Positions 42,499 to 49,877 of a stretch of 64,000 bases of DNA are shown here, piece by piece. The DNA comes from Bacteroidia bacterium. Lineage in GTDB: Bacteria > Bacteroidota > Bacteroidia > Cytophagales > JAAEPT01. Each line of letters begins with the position of its first letter. The stretch's first letter is position 1. The translations under genes and the position numbers were made by a program. The stretch lies in assembly GCA_030431525.1 (NCBI GenBank), contig JAUIJC010000021.1, forward strand, positions 1-64,000, read 5' to 3'. The notes below the pieces were generated by a model. The model ran no database searches, was not told the DNA's origin, and was given only the letters and a program-made list of their open reading frames with translations.

Positions 42499-42924
42499 CT
42501 ACAGAGGAATAGCTTCCAATGCTTGTTGGCAATGTTCCTCGTAAGTTTCACTTACTTCAATGCCCAATTCAATTTTTTGGGAAATGTACACCACGCATTC
42601 GGTATGGTGTGGGTCGCGGTCGTCAATGGGGAAGAGTTTTACCTGCTTGGAGACACGCTCGTACACTTTGGGAAAGCGTTCAAAGCCATCGAGGGAAGCT
42701 AGGTCTTCATCGCTTAGTCGATAGACCTTACCGATTAGTTTGTTCTCGGCTTTTGGTCGGATGGAGTAAACTCCGCCGTCCCATTTTGGGGAAAAGTGCG
42801 AGACGAAGACCTCAAAATCATGTAAGATGGCATGGCCCACCAGTTCCGATTCAGGGCATCGTCGTTGCATTTGTGTTTCACATAAATTGGAGCCGTAAGC
42901 GAAATATAGATGGGGTTTCTGCAT
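42499..42924 (-). CDS. Gamma-glutamylcyclotransferase-like protein
   Basis: A small cytoplasmic enzyme fold (AIG2/GGCT) of 141 residues, whose members release 5-oxoproline from gamma-glutamyl compounds. The N-terminal signature LYFAYGSNLCETQM is clear. The segment IGKVYRLSDEDLASLDGFE carries the acidic residue expected as the catalytic base, and FPKVYERV matches the usual third motif. The start at 42924 gives the family's short lead. The gene may be co-transcribed with the porin upstream at 42990, 65 bases away. The exact substrate is unknown. Confidence 0.87.
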   Translation of the reverse strand: MQKPHLYFAYGSNLCETQMQRRCPESELVGHAILHDFEVFVSHFSPKWDGGVYSIRPKAENKLIGKVYRLSDEDLASLDGFERFPKVYERVSKQVKLFPIDDRDPHHTECVVYISQKIELGIEVSETYEEHCQQALEAIPL

Positions 42925-42989
42925 GCTATTCTTTTGGAACGTTGTACACGCAAGTTACGAAAATCGTTCCTGCCCCCTTTTTTCAGCAC

Positions 42990-44264
42990 TTAGTCGATGC
43001 GCACCTGATACTGCAAAACCAGTTCGTTCCTTCGTGCCGATAAGTCCCCATTTTCAAAATAGGGGCGGTTTTGCAAGCCCAAGGTCAGCTTGGAATGAAT
43101 GCCGTTAAAATAGTGGGTAAAACCAGCCCAATAGACCGTAACGGGATTATTGAGCGCCTCAAAATCCGAGAGCTGGAAGTAGCCGAATACTTCCCATTGG
43201 CCGATTTCGGAGGCCAAAGTGCCTTGGTCCAAGGTATAAAAGGCTTGTATCATCAGGCTGTTTCCAGTCCCAACCGCAGGATAGGCATTGCCCGCTCCCC
43301 GAAACGGGTTGTTCAGCCCATAAGTCCGCAAGTAGTTTGGTCCAAAGTCCGTGTAGAACGCCCCTATATAGCACCCGATGGCGCGGTGAGTAGTGGTGTC
43401 CAAGGGGATTTCCATATACAGGTCGGTGGCCAACAGAATCATCGAATGCCTTACAGTATCGGTTCCCTCTAAAGATGCGGTCGCATTCTTCTGCATTTCA
43501 AAGCCTGCGCCCCAAGAATATATTTTTCGACGTCCTCGGTAAGTGCCAATGTGCAATGGATTTTTGAAGCGTTCTTGTTCCAAAAACTCCCAAAGGAAAT
43601 AACCAGAGTAGTTCATCCTTTGTCGGCCACCGATATAGCCCGCCTCATTTTCCCCGATGCTGGTTGTTGGAGCCAAGGGTTTGGCCACTACTAAGCGGTA
43701 ATCCAAATGCCCGATTTTTCCTTTGGCGTAAATCGCATTTCGACGAATGATGTAATCCCCTCGGTTAACGGTAATGTTTGTTAGGCCAGTGAGGTCCAAT
43801 CCAGTAATCGTGGAGGAAGATGGACTTGTAAATCGACTAAGTCCTCGCCAAGCAGTCTGCCCTAAGCCCAAGGCAAAGGCTTCGTGGAAAGTGTAGTCGG
43901 CGTGCAGGTCAAGGACATTTATGCTTGGGTTGTTGTTATTGGCAAGACCAAAATTGTTTTGCCCAAACTGGGAGAAAAAATACAGGCGTTCAGTCAGTTG
44001 TGCGTTGACGCCCATTCGGACTCGGCGGACACTGATGTCCACATAGTCGTTCACGGGTTCTCCGTCCTGCTCCGTATTGGGGTTGGTTTCCAAGTAGCGC
44101 ACCCAAAATTGGTTGTTGAACAGGAATTTCACCCATGTGCCTTTCTCCTTGTTCAGCCATAGAACGGGAAATTTGAACCCCTTTGGCTCCTGAACTTGGG
44201 CTTTTGCCAAGGGAGAAAGGAGCTGAAGCGCGATAAAAAAGAGGAGAAGACGTCTGGATGGCAT
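42990..44264 (-). CDS. Outer membrane porin-like protein (phosphate-selective porin type)
   Basis: The protein has 424 residues. A signal peptide (LLLFFIALQLLSPLAKAQ) is followed by amphipathic strands throughout, such as LFNNQFWVRYLE, DISVRRVRMGVNAQLTERLYFFSQFG and TVYWAGFTHYFNGIHSKLTLGLQ, and ends in an aromatic or hydrophobic strand LVLQYQVRID. The pattern of RVRMGVNAQLTERL near the N terminus and the strand order resemble OprO/OprP-type porins. The barrel would let small solutes through the outer membrane; solute choice cannot be read from the sequence. It is upstream of the cyclotransferase gene. Confidence 0.82.
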   Translation of the reverse strand: MPSRRLLLFFIALQLLSPLAKAQVQEPKGFKFPVLWLNKEKGTWVKFLFNNQFWVRYLETNPNTEQDGEPVNDYVDISVRRVRMGVNAQLTERLYFFSQFGQNNFGLANNNNPSINVLDLHADYTFHEAFALGLGQTAWRGLSRFTSPSSSTITGLDLTGLTNITVNRGDYIIRRNAIYAKGKIGHLDYRLVVAKPLAPTTSIGENEAGYIGGRQRMNYSGYFLWEFLEQERFKNPLHIGTYRGRRKIYSWGAGFEMQKNATASLEGTDTVRHSMILLATDLYMEIPLDTTTHRAIGCYIGAFYTDFGPNYLRTYGLNNPFRGAGNAYPAVGTGNSLMIQAFYTLDQGTLASEIGQWEVFGYFQLSDFEALNNPVTVYWAGFTHYFNGIHSKLTLGLQNRPYFENGDLSARRNELVLQYQVRID

Positions 44265-44367
44265 TCGGAAAAAGTTTCCCTAAAGGAATGCCTTCGAGGG
44301 CTTATTTGCAAATCCCTTGCAGATAGAATGTGATATTTGAAGTTTAATAAAAGGGCTAAACACTGGA

Positions 44368-44412
44368 AGCCCTGTAAGGGCGAGATATGTCAGCAAAGGA
44401 CAACGTCCTTTG
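44368..44412. repeat. Palindromic repeat pair, matching the MITE interior at 703
   Basis: AGCCCTGTAAGGGCGAGATA (from 44368) is the inverse of 703-728 with one mismatch in 26 bases. A separate hairpin follows at 44394-44412: CAAAGGAC-AAC-GTCCTTTG. Together they fill the space before the start codon at 44430. Confidence 0.75.
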
Positions 44413-44429
44413 AATTATCAAAAAACATC

Positions 44430-45491
44430 ATGACGATTGACGATTTAAAACAGCAAAGCCTTATCATTTTTGAATGCTTCAGTGGCAGTCGAGCTTATGG
44501 CACCAACACGCCTAAATCTGACACGGATATTCGTGGGGTGTTTGTCTTGCCAGAGGATGACTTTTTTGGTTTTTCGGAGATCGATCAGGTTTCCGATGCC
44601 ACCAATGATATCGTCTATTACGAGTTGGGCAAATTTGTGAGGCTATTGCTCAGGAACAATCCCAATATCATGGAGTTGCTTTTCACGCCAGAGGATTGTG
44701 TGCTCCATCGTGACCCGCTGATGGATTTGTTTGATGGGCTACCCATCCTTTCCAAATTATGTAAGGAGACGTATGGGGGATATGCCTACGCCCAAATCAA
44801 CAAGGCCAAGGGCTTGAATAAAAAGGTGAACAATCCCGAGGAGCCTGTACGTAAGTTGGTGTTGGATTTTTGCTTTGTGCTGGAAGGGCAAGGGACTGTT
44901 CCCGTCAGTGAATTCCTGAAATCAAAAGGCTGGAAGCAAGAGGGGTGTGGCGTTTCTAAAATTCCGAAGACCAGAGGAATGTATGCCTTGTTCCATCAGG
45001 AAAACGGGAATTTCCGTGGGATTTATCGAAAGGAAGAATCCAATGACATTTGCCTGAGTTCCATTCCAAAGGGAATTGAGCCCGTGGCCCACATGAGTTT
45101 TAATGTGGATGAATATTCCGTGTATTGTAAAAAATACCGTCAGTATTGGGAGTGGGTGGAAAAACGAAATGAGGAACGCTATCTCACCAACCAGCAACAT
45201 GAGAAAGGCTATGACAGCAAAAACATGATGCATGTTTTTCGCCTGTTGGAAACGGCCTTGGAGATTGCGGAGGGAAAGGGCTTGGTGGTCCGCCGACCAA
45301 ATCAAGAGGAGTTGTTGAGGATTAGGGCAGGGGAGTTTGCCTATGATGATTTGCTGGGTCATGCCGAGGAAATGATGGCGCAAGTGGATCGGGCTTTTGA
45401 GGCTTCACACCTTCCTGAACAACCGAATAGAGAGGATTTTGAAAAAGTGTTGATTGAAATTCGTCAGGCTTTTTATGATCGAGGTGCTTAG
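44430..45491 (+). CDS. Nucleotidyltransferase-fold protein (YcgL/RlaP-like)
   Basis: The protein has 353 residues from the ATG at 44430; the frame is open to 44337, but that part is repeat-encoded. The N terminus has the DNA polymerase beta-fold signature GSRAYGTNTPKSDTDIRGVF, with the metal-binding Asp pair in SDTDIRG. ELLFTPEDCVLHRDP and the helical second half (YAQINKAKGLNKK, KNMMHVFRLLETA) fit YcgL-type proteins, which may transfer a nucleotide to RNA or protein. No partner gene is close. Activity unproven. Confidence 0.85.
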   Translation: MTIDDLKQQSLIIFECFSGSRAYGTNTPKSDTDIRGVFVLPEDDFFGFSEIDQVSDATNDIVYYELGKFVRLLLRNNPNIMELLFTPEDCVLHRDPLMDLFDGLPILSKLCKETYGGYAYAQINKAKGLNKKVNNPEEPVRKLVLDFCFVLEGQGTVPVSEFLKSKGWKQEGCGVSKIPKTRGMYALFHQENGNFRGIYRKEESNDICLSSIPKGIEPVAHMSFNVDEYSVYCKKYRQYWEWVEKRNEERYLTNQQHEKGYDSKNMMHVFRLLETALEIAEGKGLVVRRPNQEELLRIRAGEFAYDDLLGHAEEMMAQVDRAFEASHLPEQPNREDFEKVLIEIRQAFYDRGA

Positions 45492-45523
45492 CAGTATTTG
45501 TGACTTTATTCCTTAGGTAAGAA

Positions 45524-45892
45524 TTAGTGAAATTTAATCGATAGCAATTTTGAGTCCTCCGAAAGTACGGCCAGCATGATAAAGTCTTTGGTTACTATAA
45601 CGTGTCGTTTGCGGATTCCTGCCTCGGTTTTTAAATAGTATCTGATGCTCTCATCACCATTTTGGGAAACGGAGGTTTCTATTTTTTCTATGGTAAATGA
45701 ATGGTCTTGGTCCTCAGTGACTATGCGGAGTTTTTCATTATTTTTCTCAACAAGCCAAACGGATGAAAAAGATCGCAGACCTTTTTCATCCTTGACGGTA
45801 ATGTTTTCGCCATTGCGAGGTAGAGGAGAAAGGCTTCCTGCAGTTGCAATGTGAATTATCGTAGTTGCCAGGAAAGTTAAGATTAGTTTCAT
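45524..45892 (-). CDS. Hypothetical exported protein, 122 residues
   Basis: The protein has a signal peptide (LILTFLATTIIHIATAGS) and about 100 mature residues rich in beta strands, Lys, Glu and Ser. Features are FSSVWLVEKNNEKLRIVTED and a C-terminal strand LLSIKFH. No family is recognised. It is convergent with the nucleotidyltransferase gene (31-base gap), and lies 79 bases after safE on the same strand, so its own promoter is possible but not proven. Confidence 0.6.
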   Translation of the reverse strand: MKLILTFLATTIIHIATAGSLSPLPRNGENITVKDEKGLRSFSSVWLVEKNNEKLRIVTEDQDHSFTIEKIETSVSQNGDESIRYYLKTEAGIRKRHVIVTKDFIMLAVLSEDSKLLSIKFH

Positions 45893-45970
45893 GTTGCAAT
45901 ATAGGGAGGTAAGGTATTAGGTCGTCATGATTTTGGAGTACCATCAACAAAAAATAAGTGGGCAAATTCC

Positions 45971-46681
45971 CTAATCCTTATGGCAACTCACCTCCACGCT
46001 CTTTCCAGTCTGTTCAAATTCAGGACTCAGGTAAGGAATGCCCAATCCCAAACCACGGACGATGAAAAGTCCGCCAAGGAAGATTCCCAAAGCCATGGTT
46101 GTTTTGGCTGAGGAAAGGAAGGAGAAGCGATTTTTCAACAATTGCCCAGAAAGAGCAATACCCAACATCATAGGGAGAGTTCCCGCTCCAAACACTGCCA
46201 TGTAAAGCGCGGAATGCGCAATGCTTTCCTGTCCCAAGGAAGCCACCAAAGCAAAATAAGTTAGTCCGCAAGGCAACAGTCCATTGAGCAAACCAAAGGT
46301 GAACTGACTTCTAATGGATTGGTGGGTGAGGTATTTCCCCAAACCGCTTTTTACTTTTTGGACGCCTTTGGCCAGAATTGGGGTGTTGAACATGCGGTTT
46401 TTTCCCGCTGTGGATAAGCTCACCAAAATGATAAGCGCTCCAGACAAAATGGAAACCAGTTGTTGTGCGCCTGTCAACCGCAATCCCTCACCAATAAAGC
46501 CGAACAGCATTCCCAAAAGGGCATAAGTCAAAATTCGACCTGCGTTATAGGAAAATCGGCCCAGCAAGAATCTGCTTTTGGAAGGAGAGGACGACATAGC
46601 CAAGACCAACGGTCCACACATTCCCGCACAGTGCAAACTGCCGGCAAAGCCCAAAACCATTGCTGTCCAAAGCATGTTCAT
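45971..46681 (-). CDS. Sulfite exporter TauE/SafE-family membrane protein at the end of the cbb3 cluster
   Basis: The protein has 236 residues and about six hydrophobic helices, with the family's GSLHCAGMCGPL (Cys pair in the first helix) and GLLPCGLTYFAL. The CxxxC and PCG features match the DsbD-like branch that sits in cco clusters (often called CcoH-associated or SafE) and is thought to help move copper or reducing power for oxidase assembly. Its ATG overlaps the ccoH stop by one base (TGA/ATG), so the two are coupled. Substrate unknown. Confidence 0.88.
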   Translation of the reverse strand: MNMLWTAMVLGFAGSLHCAGMCGPLVLAMSSSPSKSRFLLGRFSYNAGRILTYALLGMLFGFIGEGLRLTGAQQLVSILSGALIILVSLSTAGKNRMFNTPILAKGVQKVKSGLGKYLTHQSIRSQFTFGLLNGLLPCGLTYFALVASLGQESIAHSALYMAVFGAGTLPMMLGIALSGQLLKNRFSFLSSAKTTMALGIFLGGLFIVRGLGLGIPYLSPEFEQTGKSVEVSCHKD

Positions 46682-47115
46682 CAGCCTATCAAAACGCTTT
46701 TGGTGAAATAGTATTCCTTGCCATTAACCGAGTAGCGAACTTGCACCTCCCAATGGCCTGATGGAATTTTTGCGGTAGACAACGCCACCTCACGTTCTCG
46801 GCTTTTCAATGGAATGCTCAAGTCCAAATCACTGTCTGAAGGACGGTAAAAGATAACCTGCCCGTCCACAGGTGCGCCATGATTTGGGAGCGTGATTTTG
46901 AGTTGGTTTGCCTCGGCAACATAGTTCATTACAAACTCCGTGTCCAAGGCCTTTGATCGGCGTTCGGTATCGATTTGTCGCTGGTAATCGATTTCCCGAG
47001 CATAGTAATCTTCGCTGACCAGATTGACCTTGTGCTGGGTGCTTCTATAGACGAATTGCCCAATAAATCCAGCAAACAGGACAAATACGCCGATGATGAT
47101 ATGAGGGATTTTCAT
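46681..47115 (-). CDS. ccoH: FixH/CcoH-like cbb3 oxidase assembly protein
   Basis: The protein has 144 residues from the ATG at 47115. One membrane helix at about 6-25 (IIIGVFVLFAGFIGQFVY) is followed by a periplasmic domain of the FixH fold, with VSEDYYAREIDYQRQID near the start, typical of the family. FixH/CcoH stays with the oxidase and stabilises it. The gene lies between ccoG and safE, with a hairpin repeat in the gap to ccoG. The start at 47154 in the same frame is inside the repeat and is rejected. Confidence 0.88.
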   Translation of the reverse strand: MKIPHIIIGVFVLFAGFIGQFVYRSTQHKVNLVSEDYYAREIDYQRQIDTERRSKALDTEFVMNYVAEANQLKITLPNHGAPVDGQVIFYRPSDSDLDLSIPLKSREREVALSTAKIPSGHWEVQVRYSVNGKEYYFTKSVLIG

Positions 47116-47140
47116 GCTTTTTGGTTTTAGTCCGGTTTTG

Positions 47141-47186
47141 GACACAGGTATCAAGTATCAGGACACAAGACTTGCTACAAGAGTCC
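47141..47186. repeat. TATCAAGTA-family repeat, copy 5, inside the cco cluster
   Basis: GACACAGGTATCAAGTATCA and the following GGACACAAGACTTGCTAC match the family. It ends 3 bases from the ccoG stop codon and lies between ccoG and ccoH. Confidence 0.6.
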
Positions 47187-47188
47187 CC

Positions 47189-48589
47189 TTATTTCCGTGA
47201 TTGCGGTCCAAGAAACTTCACTTTTTCCGTGCTGATTCGTTCGCCACTGGCTGAATTGTACACCCCAATATTTAGCTGGGTAATCATCCCTGAGAGGGAT
47301 TCTCGCGGAATGATAATGATGACCGTTCGGCTGACTTTTCCTTGTCTTGGTACAGTTAGATCACCTCCCACAATTTCAATGGTGCCTTTTTCCACATTCT
47401 CAAGCTTCAATTCGGCGGGAATTTCTTCCACTGTTTTGTTGATAAGCGTGATGGTGTAGTGGTTGCGGATGCCAGCCTCTGTTTTTCTATAGAGATTGCC
47501 TCGCGCTTGGAGCATGGTGGTTTCAATGTCCGAGCGAGTGGCAATGAGGCTGGAGAGTAGGGCCACCAAACCAAAGAGAACCACCGTGTAGCTGATTACC
47601 CTTGGCGTCCATTTGAAAGGTTCGCGCTTGGCGATGCCGTCCTCGGAGGCGTAACGGATAAGTCCACGGTCAAATCCCACCCGATCCATGATGGAGTCGC
47701 AGGCATCCATGCAAGCCGTACAGTTAATGCACTCCAGCTGGGTGCCGTTGCGGATGTCAATTCCCGTTGGGCAGACCTGAACGCATTGGTGGCAGTCGAT
47801 GCAATCACCTTCCGTGCGAACCTCCTTCTTGCGGAATTTGCCACGGATTTCCCCACGGATGTAATCGTAGGCCACCACCAAACTGTTTTTGTCAAGCATG
47901 GCGCCCTGCAAACGGCCGTAGGGGCAAGCAATGATGCAAACCTGTTCGCGGAACCAAGTAAAAATCCAGTAGAATACGCCTGAAAAAACCAAGATGGCCA
48001 CTAAGCCAACGATGTGCTTTTCTGGTGGATCGGTGATGATGGTATAAAGCTCATCTACCCCGATGATGTAGGCCAAGAAGATGTTGGAAATGCCGAAGGC
48101 AAGGGCAAAGAAAATAAAGTGTTTCAGCCCTTTTTTGAACAGCTTCTCGCTGTTCCAAGGCATCTTGTCCAATGCTTTTTGTTTGTTGAAATCTCCCTCA
48201 ATCAGGTATTCGATTTTCCGGAAGACCATTTCCATAAAAATGGTCTGCGGACATACCCATCCACAGAAAATCCTTCCATAAACCACAGTGAACAGGATTA
48301 TGCCTACAATTCCTGTCACAAAAGCCAAGGCTAATAAATAGAAGTCCTGTGGCCAAAAGGTTGCCCCGAAGATGATAAAACGACGCTCCAAGATGTTGAA
48401 CAGCAAAAGGGGCTGTCCATTCATTTTAATGAAGGGCGTTCCCACCAAAAAGGCAAGCAAGATAATGGCGACTATGGTGCGCCAGTTATGGTACCGTCCC
48501 TTTGGTTTGCGAGGATAGACCCATACCCGTTTCCCCTCGCTGTCAACCGTGGAAATGGATTTCCGGAAATCTTCTGGGGTTTGGCTCAT
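47189..48589 (-). CDS. ccoG: Cytochrome c oxidase accessory protein CcoG
   Basis: A membrane protein of 466 residues with polyferredoxin centres, needed for cbb3 oxidase assembly, probably through copper reduction. Transmembrane helices lie at about 35-55, 85-110, 155-178, 195-212 and 340-358. The Cys motifs CGWVCPQTIFME, CIIACPYGRLQG and the double 4Fe-4S set CIDCHQCVQVCP and CINCTACMDACD are complete. The C-terminal periplasmic domain (about 360-466) is immunoglobulin-like. The ATG at 48589 is normal. It is separated from ccoP by a 202-base gap with two repeats. Confidence 0.95.
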   Translation of the reverse strand: MSQTPEDFRKSISTVDSEGKRVWVYPRKPKGRYHNWRTIVAIILLAFLVGTPFIKMNGQPLLLFNILERRFIIFGATFWPQDFYLLALAFVTGIVGIILFTVVYGRIFCGWVCPQTIFMEMVFRKIEYLIEGDFNKQKALDKMPWNSEKLFKKGLKHFIFFALAFGISNIFLAYIIGVDELYTIITDPPEKHIVGLVAILVFSGVFYWIFTWFREQVCIIACPYGRLQGAMLDKNSLVVAYDYIRGEIRGKFRKKEVRTEGDCIDCHQCVQVCPTGIDIRNGTQLECINCTACMDACDSIMDRVGFDRGLIRYASEDGIAKREPFKWTPRVISYTVVLFGLVALLSSLIATRSDIETTMLQARGNLYRKTEAGIRNHYTITLINKTVEEIPAELKLENVEKGTIEIVGGDLTVPRQGKVSRTVIIIIPRESLSGMITQLNIGVYNSASGERISTEKVKFLGPQSRK

Positions 48590-48655
48590 TGGGGCGTTTT
48601 TTTTAAGAGGTAAAGGAGAGTCCCATTAGCTGTTTACAATGCATATATTTTGGGC

Positions 48656-48698
48656 TTTCGAAAACGTCGTCCGCCAGCTGGCGGACAACGCTACGGAA
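48656..48698. repeat. GTCGTCCGCCAGCTGGCGGAC palindrome family, copy 2
   Basis: Inverse copy of the 27291-27333 repeat with one mismatch in 43 bases. It lies between ccoP and ccoG. Confidence 0.85.
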
Positions 48699-48729
48699 AT
48701 AGCATATGCCAAGTATGGACTGTCCAAAG

Positions 48730-48750
48730 CGGTAGGTTTTATATCTACCG
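48730..48750. repeat. GGTAGGT-type hairpin
   Basis: CGGTAG-gttttatat-CTACCG lies between ccoP and ccoG and resembles the hairpin interrupted at 649-793. Confidence 0.6.
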
Positions 48751-48791
48751 ACTGGAAGGATAACAGGACCCTCCCTTACCTCTCATTTTCT

Positions 48792-49628
48792 CTATTTCTC
48801 AGCAGGCTCGTATTTCTCGCCTTGAGGAGGCAAAGCGTTCGGAGGATTGGTGCCTTGGAGGCTCAACACGAAGCTGGCCAAGTGGTAGATTTCCTCGTTG
48901 CTATACTTGTCCTTCCAAGCAGGCATCCCTTTTTCCTCGATACCGTATTTCAGGGTTTGGTAGATGTCGTTGACACCACCGCCGTGCAACCAGTATTCAT
49001 CGGTCAGGTTCGGGCCAGCGCTACCGCCACCTGTTTTGGTATGGCAAGTAGCACAAGTGCTTTCGAAGTTTGTGCGGGCCACGGCAAGAATGGATTCGTC
49101 CGTTTCAGGAGCTTCATATTCTTGGTCCACACCAGCGTATTTTGCCTCTGCCCATTCCAACTCGGCCTGATATTCTTCGGCTTGGAGCTTTCCAGTATCG
49201 AGCACGTGGTAGTTGATAAGGTAAAGGACACCGAAAACGATGGTCACCACGAACAACCATTTCCACCATGGCGGAAGGTCGTTGTCATATTCATGGATGC
49301 CGTCAAAGTCATGGCCTTCCACCACCACATCGGCATACTTACCTGTGAAGAGGGTAGCGTCACCTTCGAACAAGCCGAAGACGTTCATCAGACCAGAGAC
49401 TTCCTTGCCCTGATCGATGGTTTTTTGACGGACGATTTTTCCCATGTCCACCACAATGCCGAGCAAAAGGAAGACGGCAAGGAAGCAGAAGAAAAGGAGC
49501 AATCCGATGGCAATGAGCCATTGCAAAGGCATTCCGCCGACAGTTCCCGACTGTTCGCCTTGGGCTAAAGCGGGGCTCATGCCCATCAGGGAAAAAAGAA
49601 GGGATAAGAGTAAAGATTTATTTTTCAT
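48792..49628 (-). CDS. ccoP: cbb3-type cytochrome c oxidase subunit III, single-haem
   Basis: This membrane-bound cytochrome c passes electrons to the CcoN core. The protein has 278 residues, with a signal-like first helix (LLLSLLFSLMGMSPALAQ), a second helix (LQWLIAIGLLLFFCFLAVFLLLG) and a third (WWKWLFVVTIVFGVLYLIN). Only one haem c motif, CATCHTKTGGG, is present, whereas the proteobacterial CcoP has two. This is the usual Bacteroidota form. The C-terminal methionine ligand is likely in GMPAWKDKYS. The gene overlaps ccoQ by 11 bases, so the two are coupled. Confidence 0.93.
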   Translation of the reverse strand: MKNKSLLLSLLFSLMGMSPALAQGEQSGTVGGMPLQWLIAIGLLLFFCFLAVFLLLGIVVDMGKIVRQKTIDQGKEVSGLMNVFGLFEGDATLFTGKYADVVVEGHDFDGIHEYDNDLPPWWKWLFVVTIVFGVLYLINYHVLDTGKLQAEEYQAELEWAEAKYAGVDQEYEAPETDESILAVARTNFESTCATCHTKTGGGSAGPNLTDEYWLHGGGVNDIYQTLKYGIEEKGMPAWKDKYSNEEIYHLASFVLSLQGTNPPNALPPQGEKYEPAEK

Positions 49629-49806
49629 GGCTACTGTCGCTTGGTTTGTGGGATTCCAAAGGCAGTTCTTTCATCTCGCGCATAAAGTCCGTGCGGGCAG
49701 TCAGGGCGTAAACCCATGCGCCGACGAGCACGATGCCGAAGAGAATCAAGGCGATTACCTGAAAGATTTCAGCGCCCTCAATCGAGCGTAAGACGTCTTT
49801 GTACAT
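49618..49806 (-). CDS. ccoQ: cbb3-type oxidase subunit IV-like small protein
   Basis: The protein has 62 residues and one membrane helix (about 14-35, IFQVIALILFGIVLVGAWVY) followed by a charged tail. CcoQ stabilises the cbb3 complex. Its position between ccoNO and ccoP and the overlap of 11 bases with ccoP support the call. The start at 49806 has a repeat 7 bases upstream. Sequence conservation in this family is poor, so the symbol rests mostly on context. Confidence 0.8.
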   Translation of the reverse strand: MYKDVLRSIEGAEIFQVIALILFGIVLVGAWVYALTARTDFMREMKELPLESHKPSDSSHEK

Positions 49807-49813
49807 AGAAAGG

Positions 49814-49877
49814 GTGTATCAAGTACCATGTATCAAGTACAAAGACTCATTGTACTTGATACACGATACGTTGTACT
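49814..49877. repeat. TATCAAGTA-family hairpin repeat, copy 6, between ccoNO and ccoQ
   Basis: GTGTATCAAGTACCATGTAT and, in inverse, TGTACTTGATACAC form a strong hairpin (GTATCAAGTACA pairs with TGTACTTGATAC). It reaches the ccoNO stop codon at 49876-49878. It may damp transcription or stabilise the upstream message. Confidence 0.75.

Noticed and set aside
48639-49568. 309-codon open frame on the plus strand over ccoP
   Set aside because: It is antisense to ccoP and begins next to a repeat; no motifs.
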